From NCBI RefSeq assembly GCF_001428825.1, contig NZ_LMIT01000002.1, forward strand, positions 1-64,000: 64,000 nucleotides of DNA, read 5' to 3'. Under the pieces are notes generated by a model. The model made no database searches. It worked only from the letters and a program-made list of their open reading frames with translations, and had not been told where the DNA came from. Below, piece by piece: positions 54,453 through 62,630 of the stretch (within the stretch, counting starts at the first letter, position 1; the number at the start of each line of letters is the position of its first letter). The position numbers and the translations under genes are program-made. The stretch comes from Nocardioides sp. Root240. Its GTDB lineage: Bacteria; Actinomycetota; Actinomycetes; Propionibacteriales; Nocardioidaceae.

Positions 54453-54471
54453 TGGCCCCCAGTCTAGGGGT

Positions 54472-55224
54472 TCAGACGTGGCCGCTGAGCTGCGCCAGCC
54501 GGGTCGCGAGCGCGTCGACCAGGGCGTTCGCCTGCTTCTCGCTGAGCGCGGCGTTGCGGCTGCCGCCCTGGCTCGACACGGGCAGCACGTCCACGGACAG
54601 CCGCGCCCCGCCCGCCAACGCCCGCAGCTCGTCGACCTTGTCGCCGAACGGGGTGCCGCTGCCGGGGGAGTAGTAGCGGATCGCCTCGTCGATGTCGTCG
54701 GCGAACAGGTCGGCCTTGGTCACCGCGATCACCAGCCACACCGGCCGGTCGCGGCGCACCGCCATCGAGGCGATCCGGTGGGCCGTGATCGTCCAGTCCT
54801 CGAGCTCGGCGGCGAGCTGCTCCTCACGCGTGGCGGAGGCGGCGCCCGACGTACCGCCGGCCCGGCGAGGCGTCGCGTGGCCGTGGGCGACCACGTGGAT
54901 CACGCCGTCGACCGGCTCGTCGTGGAAGACCTCGTCGAGCGCCCCGAGCCGCGTCGCCGCGTTGTCGCCCGGGACGACGAGGAAGCGGAAGCCGTGGAGC
55001 CGGCGGGAGCGCCGGGTACGTCGCTCCATCACCGCTGAGCCGACCTCGGCCGGGCCGCCGTCCGTGCCGCGTCGCGTGAGGCGGTCGGCGAGCTGGGTCT
55101 TGCCCACGCCCGTCATGCCGGTGACCGCCACGACCGGGAACCGCCGCCGGAACAGCTGGTGGGCGCGCTCCGGTGTCGAGGCGATCGCGCCCAGGATCGT
55201 CCGGGAGCGGGTACTGCGGGCCAC
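54472..55224 (-). CDS. P-loop GTPase-domain protein
   Basis: 250 residues. Walker A AVTGMTGVGKTQLADRL (GMTGVGKT at 36-43), a VVPGD segment where Walker B is expected, and VTKADLF (about 173) as the specificity motif TKxD. It has no membrane segment. It resembles small Ras-like/dynamin-type GTPase domains of unknown role. It is upstream of gdx on the same strand but probably separated by the riboswitch leader. Confidence 0.72.
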   Translation of the reverse strand: MARSTRSRTILGAIASTPERAHQLFRRRFPVVAVTGMTGVGKTQLADRLTRRGTDGGPAEVGSAVMERRTRRSRRLHGFRFLVVPGDNAATRLGALDEVFHDEPVDGVIHVVAHGHATPRRAGGTSGAASATREEQLAAELEDWTITAHRIASMAVRRDRPVWLVIAVTKADLFADDIDEAIRYYSPGSGTPFGDKVDELRALAGGARLSVDVLPVSSQGGSRNAALSEKQANALVDALATRLAQLSGHV

Positions 55225-55295
55225 GACGCCTCCTGGGCAGCTTCGGTGACGGGTCGTGCCGAGCCTACGGCCCGGAACCAGTCGCCTGTGGTCCC

Positions 55296-55658
55296 ATGGT
55301 GCCCGTGGAACGTGTGATCGGCATCGGCGGCGTCTTCCTGCGCGCGACGGACCCTGCGGCGTTGGGCGCCTGGTACCGCGAGGCCCTCGGCATCGATGCC
55401 GACGAGCACGGCCTGTGGTTCCCCGACGCCGGGCCGACGGTATTCGCCGCCTTCGCGCACGACACCGACTACTTCGGTGCCCGCACCCAGCAGGCGATGA
55501 TCAACTTCCGCGTGCGCGACCTCGACGCGATGCTGGCGCAGCTGCGCCGACTCGGGGCGGAAGTCGTCGACGACCTGCAGGAGATGGACGGCGTGGGGCG
55601 GTTCGGCTGGGTGACCGATCCCGAGGGCAACCGCGTCGAGCTCTGGCAACCCGCGTGA
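55296..55658 (+). CDS. Glyoxalase/bleomycin-resistance (VOC) family protein
   Basis: 120 residues. Two beta-alpha-beta-beta-beta modules: FLRATDPAALGAWYREALGI and NFRVRDLDAMLAQLRRLGAE, ending WVTDPEGNRVELWQP. The terminal Glu in RVELWQP is a usual metal ligand. Substrate unknown. It is transcribed divergently from the GTPase gene. Confidence 0.82.
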   Translation: MVPVERVIGIGGVFLRATDPAALGAWYREALGIDADEHGLWFPDAGPTVFAAFAHDTDYFGARTQQAMINFRVRDLDAMLAQLRRLGAEVVDDLQEMDGVGRFGWVTDPEGNRVELWQPA

Positions 55659-55673
55659 GCCGGATCGCTCGGA

Positions 55674-56768
55674 TCAGCCGGGCGGCGTGCCCGGCTTGTG
55701 GGCGACGTAGAAGTAGTTGAACGGGTCGGTCCGGACCTCGCGGACCTCGACGTCGACGAGTCCGGCCTCCTCCAGCATCCGCACCGCGGTCTGCCGGCCC
55801 CACACGGTGCCGAGGCCCGCGCCGCCGTGGGCCAGGGACACCGTCATGCAGTGCATCAGGCTCAGCGTGTAGAGGTAGGTCGCCCACGGCAGCCGCAGGT
55901 TGTTCTCGACGCCGCTCTCGGCCTTGATGTCGACCATGAGGAAGGTGCCGCCGGGGCGCAGGCTCGCGGCGATCCCGGCCAGCACGCGGTCCGGGAACGC
56001 CTGGTCGTGGATGGCGTCGAAGGCCGTCACGACGTCGTACGCCGCCACCTCGCCGAGCTCCGCGACGTCGCGCACCTCGAACGTCGCATTGGTCAGGCCC
56101 CACGCCGCGGCCTCCGAACGGGCCGCCTCGATCGCCTCCGCGCCGAGGTCGTACCCCACGAAGCGGCTCGCCGGGTAGGCGCGCGCCAGCAGGTTGACCG
56201 CGTGCCCGGATCCGCAGCCGATGTCGGCCAGGGCGGCACCCTCGGTCAGCCGTTGGTGCAACCCGGGCACCTCCGGTACGACGATGTCGAGCAGCCCCGC
56301 GTCATGCGTGGCCGCCGCCTCCTCGGCCATCAGCGCGTGGAACCGCGGGTAGTGGTCGTAGTCGAGGCCCCCACCGTGGCGGAACCGCTCCCGCAGCTGG
56401 GGCTCCACGCCCGCCAGCATGGTGAGCATCTTCAGGCTGCGGGCGAGGTTCACCGGTCCGCCGGCGGGTGTCAGGCAGGCGGCGCGCTCGGGCGGGAGCG
56501 AGTAGTGGCCGCTCGCGGCGTCGTACGCCGCGACGTCGCCGGCCACGATCCCGTCGAGCCACTCCCGCAGGTAGCGCTCGTCCACGCCGGCCGCCTCGGC
56601 GAGCGTGGCGCTGTCCGCCGGACCCGTCCGTGCCAGGACGTCGAGCAGCCCGAGCTCGTCGCCGATGCCGAGCAGCAGGCCGAGCGAGGCGTCGTTCATC
56701 ACGCCGACCATGCGGCGCTGGAAGGCCTTGGCGGCGTCCTTGTCGATGTCCTTGTCGAAGGTGCTCAT
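55674..56768 (-). CDS. SAM-dependent methyltransferase (Rv2258c-like)
   Basis: 364 residues. An N-terminal winged-helix dimerisation domain (about 25-110) has LLGIGDELGLLDVLA and VDERYLREWLDGIVA. The C-terminal Rossmann domain (from about 170) has LADIGCGSGHAVNLLA as its SAM loop. It matches the M. tuberculosis Rv2258c type. Substrate unknown. It is divergent from the ACT-domain gene. Confidence 0.85.
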   Translation of the reverse strand: MSTFDKDIDKDAAKAFQRRMVGVMNDASLGLLLGIGDELGLLDVLARTGPADSATLAEAAGVDERYLREWLDGIVAGDVAAYDAASGHYSLPPERAACLTPAGGPVNLARSLKMLTMLAGVEPQLRERFRHGGGLDYDHYPRFHALMAEEAAATHDAGLLDIVVPEVPGLHQRLTEGAALADIGCGSGHAVNLLARAYPASRFVGYDLGAEAIEAARSEAAAWGLTNATFEVRDVAELGEVAAYDVVTAFDAIHDQAFPDRVLAGIAASLRPGGTFLMVDIKAESGVENNLRLPWATYLYTLSLMHCMTVSLAHGGAGLGTVWGRQTAVRMLEEAGLVDVEVREVRTDPFNYFYVAHKPGTPPG

Positions 56769-56809
56769 GGTGCTCGTCCTTCCCTCTTCCGGGACACTAG
56801 CCTTCCCCC

Positions 56810-57325
56810 ATGGCGACCTTCACCCTGACCTGCATCGGTGACGACCGGGCGGGCCTCGTCTCCGAGCTCTCCGCCCCGATCCACGCCCACGGCGCCAGCT
56901 GGCACCGCAGCCAGATGGCGCGTCTGGGTGGGAAGTTCGCCGGGATCCTCCTGGTCGACGTGCCCGACGCGAAGGCCGAGGCCCTCGCTGCCGACCTCCG
57001 GGCGTTGAAGGACGTCGGACTCACGGTGACCGTCGAGCAGACCGACGTACCGGAGGTGGAGTCGGACGTCCGGATCACCCTCGAGCTGCTCGGTGCCGAC
57101 CGTCCGGGCATCGTCGCCGAGGTCTCCGCCGCCCTCGCCGGTCAGCGCGTGAGCATCCAGGAGCTCGCCACGGACGTCCGCGAGGCGCCCATGGCCGGCG
57201 GCCTGCTGTTCGAGGCCCAGGCGGTCCTGGTCGCACCCGCGGGCACGAGCGTCGACGGTCTGCGCTCGATGCTCGAGGCCATCGCCGACGAGCTGATGGT
57301 GGAGATCAACCTCTCCGACGGCTGA
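56810..57325 (+). CDS. Two-ACT-domain protein (GcvR-like)
   Basis: 171 residues, two ACT domains (about 3-78 and 86-168). Each begins with the glycine-rich DDRAGLVSELSA or ADRPGIVAEVSA loop that often binds amino acids. GcvR regulates the glycine cleavage system in E. coli. Here no partner is near, so the amino acid and target are unknown. Confidence 0.85.
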   Translation: MATFTLTCIGDDRAGLVSELSAPIHAHGASWHRSQMARLGGKFAGILLVDVPDAKAEALAADLRALKDVGLTVTVEQTDVPEVESDVRITLELLGADRPGIVAEVSAALAGQRVSIQELATDVREAPMAGGLLFEAQAVLVAPAGTSVDGLRSMLEAIADELMVEINLSDG

Positions 57326-57329
57326 TCGC

Positions 57330-57545
57330 CTACCCGCGCGGGCGCAGGCAGACCCAGCCGAGTGCCACGCCGAAGCCCGCCATCAGGGGGCCGACCACGC
57401 TGAGGGACTTCGACTCGTCGTACCCGAAGACGCCCCAGGACGCGAGCGTGAAGAACCCTCCGGCCAGCGCCAGCAGCACCGCGATCGGCAGCCCGATGAG
57501 CAGTGCGGGGAGCCGGGAGGGCCTGCCGTAGCGGGAGTCGTCCAT
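57330..57545 (-). CDS. Small two-helix membrane protein
   Basis: 71 residues with hydrophobic segments at about 12-36 and 46-66 and basic flanks. It is converging on the ACT gene with 4 bp between the stops. Not recognised. Confidence 0.6.
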   Translation of the reverse strand: MDDSRYGRPSRLPALLIGLPIAVLLALAGGFFTLASWGVFGYDESKSLSVVGPLMAGFGVALGWVCLRPRG

Positions 57546-57598
57546 GGGGACATTGTGCGCAGGCGTTCGGCTGCGACGGGCTCGGGTCGCAGTTGCAG

Positions 57599-57618
57599 CA
57601 CTTTATGACCATAAAGTG
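57599..57618. promoter_or_regulatory. AT-rich palindrome upstream of the fic gene
   Basis: CACTTTATG and CATAAAGTG are perfect 9-bp arms around AC, strikingly AT-rich for this genome. An AAGGTGGAG ribosome site and the ATG at 57634 follow. The Fic protein carries a C-terminal winged helix, so autoregulation at this site is plausible (inference). Confidence 0.6.
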
Positions 57619-57755
57619 GTTTAAGGTGGAGCGATGGACCGCCTTCCAACGATCACGCCAGCGGCGGTTGGGAGAGCCGCGCCTGGAAGCGACCGACTGA
57701 CCGCGCGGCGTCGCGCCGCCAGCAGCTGAGCGCGCGTGGTCCCTATCGCGCCGCG

Positions 57756-58826
57756 GTGCCCGCCCTCATCGGTCACGGCTCACCTGTGTTCCCCCCGCCA
57801 CTCCAGGCGGAAGCGGAGGACGCCGTCCGCGCCATCACCCGCTTCGACGCCGACATCGCGTCGGTCGAGCTCGCGCCGCTCGCTGCCGTCCTGCTGCGCA
57901 CGGAGTCGGCGTCGTCGTCGCAGATCGAGGGAGTGACTGCCGGCGCCCGCGCGCTCGCGCTCGCCGCGATCGAGAAACGGAGCGGTCGCAACGCCGAGTT
58001 GGTCGTCGCCAACGTGACGGCCATGCAGCGTGGCATCGAGCTGGCGGACGACATCAGCGTCGGATCGATCCTAGCCGTGCACGACGCCCTGCTCCACGGC
58101 CACGAGTACGCCGCTCCGGGCCGCTTCCGGACGGAGCAGGTGTGGATCGGCAGCACGGCGATCAGTCCCCACGCTGCGTCCTTCGTGCCCCCGCACCACG
58201 ACAGGGTTCCGGCGGCGATGGATGACCTGATCGACTTCGTCCGACGCACCGACCTTCCCGTCCTGGTCCACGTCGCGATCGCCCATGCCCAGTTCGAGAC
58301 GATCCACCCGTTCAACGACGGCAACGGCCGGGTCGGTCGCACCTTGGTCCACGCGATGCTCCGCCACGCGGATGTCACCCGCCACCTGACGGTGCCGGTG
58401 TCGGCCGGCCTGTTGGCGGACACCTCCGCGTACTTCGACGCCCTGACTGCGTACCGCGCCGGCGACGTCGAACCGATCGTCCGACAGTTCATCGCCGCGT
58501 CGTTCCGAGCCGTCGACAACGGCCGGATCCTCATCGAGGACCTCGACCGAATCCTCCAGTCCTGGACCGACAAGCTGCCGTCACGTCGCGGCTCCGCCGC
58601 TCGTCGCCTGCTTCCACTGCTCGTCAACCAACCCGCGGTCAACGTCGCCTACGCCGTCGAGACCACGGGCGTCGCGCTCTCCGCGGCGCAACGTGCGGTG
58701 GAGCAACTGGAGGAGGCGGGCATCCTGGTGCGGGCGGGAGCCGCGCGACGCAACCGGGTGTGGACGGCGCCCGACGTGATCGACGCACTGGACCGGTTCG
58801 CGGAGCGTGCCGGCCGCCGGAGCTGA
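57756..58826 (+). CDS. Fic-domain protein with N-terminal inhibitory motif and C-terminal winged helix
   Basis: 356 residues from GTG 57756. The FIC motif HPFNDGNGRVGR (His at about 184) is intact, so AMP transfer to a Ser/Thr/Tyr target is expected. SSSQIEG (about 53-59) fits the inhibitory helix pattern (S/T)xxxE(G/N). A wHTH is at about 290-350. Conserved-looking residues upstream (GPYRAAVPALIG) lie before this GTG in the same frame with no start codon. The better start, ATG 57634 with AAGGTGGAG, is in another frame, suggesting a one-base indel around 57660-57672 or a sequencing error. Confidence 0.85.
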   Translation: MPALIGHGSPVFPPPLQAEAEDAVRAITRFDADIASVELAPLAAVLLRTESASSSQIEGVTAGARALALAAIEKRSGRNAELVVANVTAMQRGIELADDISVGSILAVHDALLHGHEYAAPGRFRTEQVWIGSTAISPHAASFVPPHHDRVPAAMDDLIDFVRRTDLPVLVHVAIAHAQFETIHPFNDGNGRVGRTLVHAMLRHADVTRHLTVPVSAGLLADTSAYFDALTAYRAGDVEPIVRQFIAASFRAVDNGRILIEDLDRILQSWTDKLPSRRGSAARRLLPLLVNQPAVNVAYAVETTGVALSAAQRAVEQLEEAGILVRAGAARRNRVWTAPDVIDALDRFAERAGRRS

Positions 58827-59580
58827 TCGCATGTCACGGGCGGGCCCAACGCGGCCCGACGCCGCCAGTTGCATTCGCCGGAATCTGCCGGGTGCCCGCG
58901 CCCATGTTCGGGCGTGGGATTCCACGATTGAACGGCCCCGAGTTCAGTAGAGGCCGGGTTCTGACATTTCGAGGGTCGCAGACTGCTGCTGGCTGAGTTA
59001 GTAGGTGGCTTCGATCTCCGCGGGCGGTCGGTTCCCGATGGCTTCGAAGATTCCGAACGCGTGGTCCGTCTGCCAGCACAACGGACGTCATGGAAGCCGC
59101 GGAGACCCATCCGCGTGTGCGGCGTCGGCGATGCAGGACTGACTGCCGGCTCTCCGGGTCCCTTTCCGCTCAGACGTGGGTCGACGCCGTCTCGACCAGC
59201 ACGTGCAGCGCGAACTCGGCCACGCCACGGACCCGCCTCCGTCGGTGAGTGCCGCCGAGGGAGACGGCCCGCACGTCCAGGTGCGGGTTGACCGGCCGAG
59301 ACCAATCCCGCGCACCTCCAGCTGTTCGTGATGGAGCCGCCCGGCCGGGAGGATTCGCCACCGGCTGAGCAGCGACTCGGCCCTCGCTCATCGCTCGTAG
59401 TCCTCGCGCTCACCTCCCGGCCCTGCCATGGCCAGGTCGGCATGCGCCTCGGCGGGCCGGTCGCGGATCTGCCGGGGTGCTCGTCCGTCGGTTCGCGCGT
59501 GCACAAAGGTTCCATCCACCGTGCACGTACGTCCACGCGGTGCCAGGGGTCAGGCGGAGAGATTGGGTCGATCACGAGAT
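58827..59580. other. Gene-poor stretch with little coding signal
   Basis: About 750 bp without a convincing gene. Short frames have no ribosome site and lack the third-position GC bias of neighbours. The base texture is slightly less GC-biased. A possible transposase remnant lies at 58998-59085 on the minus strand. The rest shows nothing I can name. Confidence 0.55.
58998..59085 (-). pseudogene. Possible remnant of an IS3-type transposase C-terminus
   Basis: A minus-strand frame ending at TAA (58998-59000) reads FGIFEAIGNRPPAEIEATY, similar to the tail of many IS3-family transposases (pattern G-x-x-PPxExEAxYY). A stop codon lies about 29 codons upstream, so only the end survives. No inverted-repeat ends are visible. 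Confidence 0.33.
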
Positions 59581-59598
59581 CTCCGTCACGTGACGGAG
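59581..59598. promoter_or_regulatory. Perfect 18-bp palindrome before the acyl-CoA dehydrogenase gene
   Basis: CTCCGTCACGTGACGGAG is a perfect palindrome 21 bp upstream of the ATG at 59620 and just before its GAGGAG ribosome site. It looks like an operator of a dimeric repressor (TetR-like or similar). The regulator is not identified. Confidence 0.5.
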
Positions 59599-59619
59599 TC
59601 GCTACCCGAGGAGGCCGCC

Positions 59620-60873
59620 ATGGCAATCGACTTCACCCTGAGCGAGGAAGAGCTGGGTCTGCGCAAGCAGGCGAGGGCATTCGCTGACGAGGTGCTCAGC
59701 GGCGTCGCGGACGCGATCGCCCCGTTCGCTGACCCCCTGGACCGGTTCCGTGCCATCCGTCCGTTCTACGAGCAGATGGTTGCTGGTGGTTTCCTCCGCG
59801 GGCTGGTCCCGGCCCAGTACGGCGGCGGCCGCTTCACCAACCTGCAGTTCGCCCTCGCCTGCGAGGAGATCGCCCGCGTCGACGTCAACGTGGCGTCGGC
59901 ACTGCTGGGCACCGGCCTCGGTCTTCACCCCATCATCGTCGGGGGCACCGAGGAGCAGAAGGAACGGTTCCTCCGCCCGTTCACGGGCGATCAGCCACGG
60001 CTGGGCGCCATCGCATTCACCGAGGCCGCGGGCGGTGCGAACTACGACTCGCCCGACCCGGCAGCCGGCACCCAGACGTTCGCCGAGCTGGTCGGGGACG
60101 AGTGGGTCATCAACGGCAAGAAGGCGTACACCACCAATGCTTCCGGGTGGGACGACCGCGGCGCCGACCTGATCAGCGTCATGGTCCGGACCGACATGTC
60201 CAGGCCTTCGTCGGAGTCGCTGGCGGTCATCGTCGTCGAGGCCGGTACGCCGGGTGTCGAGATCACCGGCATGATCGACACGATCGGGCACCTTGCCACG
60301 AACTCACCGGTGGTGGAGTTCAACGACGTCCGCGTGCCGGTGTCCAACATGATCGGCTCGCCGGGCGACGGACTCGAGCTCATCAAGGCCGCGTTCTCCT
60401 GGACCTGCTCAAGCATCGGGGCTGCCTGCGTCGGTCGGATGCGCGCGGCCTTCGACTTCGCCTACGAGTTCACGCGGACCGACCACCGGTCTGGTCCCCA
60501 CCCCGTCCTGGAGTACCAGAACGCGGGCTACATGCTCGCCGACATCAAGACCCGCATCGAGGCCGCCCGGTACTTCGCGTGGAAGGCGGCCGACCACTAC
60601 GACAAGACCGGCGGAAAGGACCGGGAGCTGGCCAACATGGTCAAGATCTTCAACTCCGAGCTGTCGGTGCAGACGGTCTACGACGCCATGCGCCTGGTGG
60701 GCGTCGAGGCTTACGGGGACCGCACGCCGATCGCCTCGATCATGCAGGACGTGCTCTGCTTCCCGGTGTACGACGGCGGAAACATGGGTGTCCGGCGCCG
60801 CGCGATCCACGAGATGCTCCTCAACCCTGCCTTCGATCCGCTGGCTGCCGGTGAGAACCGGCTCTCCCTCTGA
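59620..60873 (+). CDS. Acyl-CoA dehydrogenase-like flavoprotein
   Basis: 417 residues of the acyl-CoA dehydrogenase family: DFTLSEEELGLRKQARAFAD, an FAD/substrate block AIAFTEAAGGANYDSPDP, and a C-terminal helical domain with VGVEAYG. Near the C-terminus PVYDGGNMGVRRR stands where many members have YEGT with the catalytic Glu, so Asp replaces Glu. It may therefore act on an unusual substrate or be a related monooxygenase. The upstream open frame to 59428 has no start with a ribosome site. An aldehyde dehydrogenase gene follows after 69 bp. Confidence 0.85.
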   Translation: MAIDFTLSEEELGLRKQARAFADEVLSGVADAIAPFADPLDRFRAIRPFYEQMVAGGFLRGLVPAQYGGGRFTNLQFALACEEIARVDVNVASALLGTGLGLHPIIVGGTEEQKERFLRPFTGDQPRLGAIAFTEAAGGANYDSPDPAAGTQTFAELVGDEWVINGKKAYTTNASGWDDRGADLISVMVRTDMSRPSSESLAVIVVEAGTPGVEITGMIDTIGHLATNSPVVEFNDVRVPVSNMIGSPGDGLELIKAAFSWTCSSIGAACVGRMRAAFDFAYEFTRTDHRSGPHPVLEYQNAGYMLADIKTRIEAARYFAWKAADHYDKTGGKDRELANMVKIFNSELSVQTVYDAMRLVGVEAYGDRTPIASIMQDVLCFPVYDGGNMGVRRRAIHEMLLNPAFDPLAAGENRLSL

Positions 60874-60942
60874 CCACTCCCTCCATGGGCGTCGGGTGAA
60901 CCAGCCCGGGCGGCCACGCATTCAAACGAAAGAAGGCGCATC

Positions 60943-62436
60943 ATGACGATCTCCCTGGAGATCCCGGACGCCGTGTCGGCGTTCCTGAAGTCCCCCGTCT
61001 CCCACCTCATCGGCGGAGCGGACGTCACGTCGGCGAGCGGCGAGACGTTCACGACGCTGAACCCCTGCGACGGCTCCCTGCTCGCCGAGGTCGCCTCCGG
61101 TGGCCCGCGCGAGGTCGACCTTGCGGTCGCGGCCGCCCGTCGTGCGTTCGACGGGCCGTGGAAGCGGATGCCTGCGGGGCAGCGCTCCAAGGTGCTCTGG
61201 CGGCTCGCCGACCTGATCGAGGAGCGAGCCGAGGAGTTCGCCACCCTCGAGGCCCTCGACACCGGCAAGCCGCTCACGCTGGCCCGTGCCGTGGACATCC
61301 CGCTCGTGGTCGAGTGGTTCCGCTACATGGCGGGCTGGCCGACCAAGCTCACTGGCTCCACCATCCCCGTCACGGCGCCGGCCGGTCCCGGGAACTACTT
61401 CGCCTACACGCTGCGCGAGCCCGTGGGTGTCGTCGGCGCGATCATCGCGTGGAACTTCCCTCTCCTGCTCGTGTCGTGGAAGCTCGCGCCTGCGTTGGCG
61501 GCGGGCAACACGGTCGTCCTCAAGCCGGCTGAGCAGACACCGCTGACGGCTGCGCTGTTCGCTGAGGTCGTCCGGGAGGCAGGCATTCCCGACGGTGTGG
61601 TCAACATCGTCCACGGCGGTGGCGAGGAGACAGGCGCTGCGCTGGTCAACCACCCGGGTGTTGACAAGGTGTCGTTCACCGGTTCCACGGAGGTCGGCAA
61701 GAAGATCATCCAGGGAGCCGCCGGCAACCTGAAGAAGGTGACGCTCGAGCTGGGTGGCAAGTCTCCGAACATCATCTTCGGTGACGCCGACCTGGAGACG
61801 GCGATTCCTGGCGCAGGCATGGCGATCTTCCTCAACCAGGGCGAGGCTTGCGAGGCGGGGAGCCGCCTCTTCGTCCATGACAGTGTCTACGACGACGTGG
61901 TCGCCGGCGTCGCCGACATCGCGCGCGGATTCAAGCTCGGGAACAGCCTGGATCCGGAGACGACCATGGGACCGGTCGTGTCGCAGACCCAGCTCGACAC
62001 CGTGCTCGGCTACCTCGATGCCGGACGCGCGGAAGGTGCCCGCGCCGTGGCAGGTGGCAATCGCCACGGCACCGAGGGCTTCTTCATCGAGCCGACGGTC
62101 CTGGTCGACGCTGAGCCCGGGATGCGGGTGGTCGACGAGGAGATCTTCGGCCCCGTGCTGACCGTCCAGCGCTTCACCGACACCGCGCAGGTCGTCCAGG
62201 CCGCCAATGCGACCGCCTACGGCCTGGCCGGCGGGATCTGGACCCGCGACCTGGCGCTCGCCCACAACGTCGCCAGCGAGCTGCGCGCCGGATCGGTGTG
62301 GATCAACACCTATCACGTGCTGGACCCGGCCCTTCCCTTCGGTGGCTACAAGCAGTCCGGGTGGGGACGCGAGCACGGCGCCGAGGTGTTCGATGCGTAC
62401 ACCGAGACCAAGACGGTCGTGGTCAACAAGGGCTGA
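60943..62436 (+). CDS. NAD(P)-dependent aldehyde dehydrogenase
   Basis: 497 residues. The catalytic Cys lies in NQGEACEAGSRLF (about 305) and the general base Glu in VTLELGGKSPNIIF. GSTEVGKKI forms the cofactor loop. It resembles betaine/phenylacetaldehyde-type enzymes. AGAAGG precedes the ATG. It is probably co-transcribed with the dehydrogenase, and a terminator follows. Confidence 0.93.
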   Translation: MTISLEIPDAVSAFLKSPVSHLIGGADVTSASGETFTTLNPCDGSLLAEVASGGPREVDLAVAAARRAFDGPWKRMPAGQRSKVLWRLADLIEERAEEFATLEALDTGKPLTLARAVDIPLVVEWFRYMAGWPTKLTGSTIPVTAPAGPGNYFAYTLREPVGVVGAIIAWNFPLLLVSWKLAPALAAGNTVVLKPAEQTPLTAALFAEVVREAGIPDGVVNIVHGGGEETGAALVNHPGVDKVSFTGSTEVGKKIIQGAAGNLKKVTLELGGKSPNIIFGDADLETAIPGAGMAIFLNQGEACEAGSRLFVHDSVYDDVVAGVADIARGFKLGNSLDPETTMGPVVSQTQLDTVLGYLDAGRAEGARAVAGGNRHGTEGFFIEPTVLVDAEPGMRVVDEEIFGPVLTVQRFTDTAQVVQAANATAYGLAGGIWTRDLALAHNVASELRAGSVWINTYHVLDPALPFGGYKQSGWGREHGAEVFDAYTETKTVVVNKG

Positions 62437-62483
62437 CCGCGGCCACCAGCCGCCTTCGACGACCTCCTGAGCCGTCCCACGAC

Positions 62484-62524
62484 ACCGGACGGGGCGAGAA
62501 GGGTCACCTCTCGCCTCGTCCGGT
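62484..62524 (+). terminator. Terminator after the aldehyde dehydrogenase gene
   Basis: A 15-bp stem (62484-62498 with 62510-62524, one G-T pair) with an 11-nt loop lies 48 bp after the stop. No T-run follows, as is common in actinobacteria. Confidence 0.7.
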
Positions 62525-62630
62525 CATCAAGGGGATGGCAGAATGGATGAGGATGCACTCGATCCGTACCTCGTGGGCGGATGGATCCGCAGAACCAATC
62601 CCGTTCTCCTGAGCAGCACAACGCGGAGAA

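Noticed and set aside
59061..59427. Short open frames on both strands in the gene-poor stretch
   Set aside because: No ribosome sites, no recognisable domain, and composition typical of non-coding GC-rich DNA.
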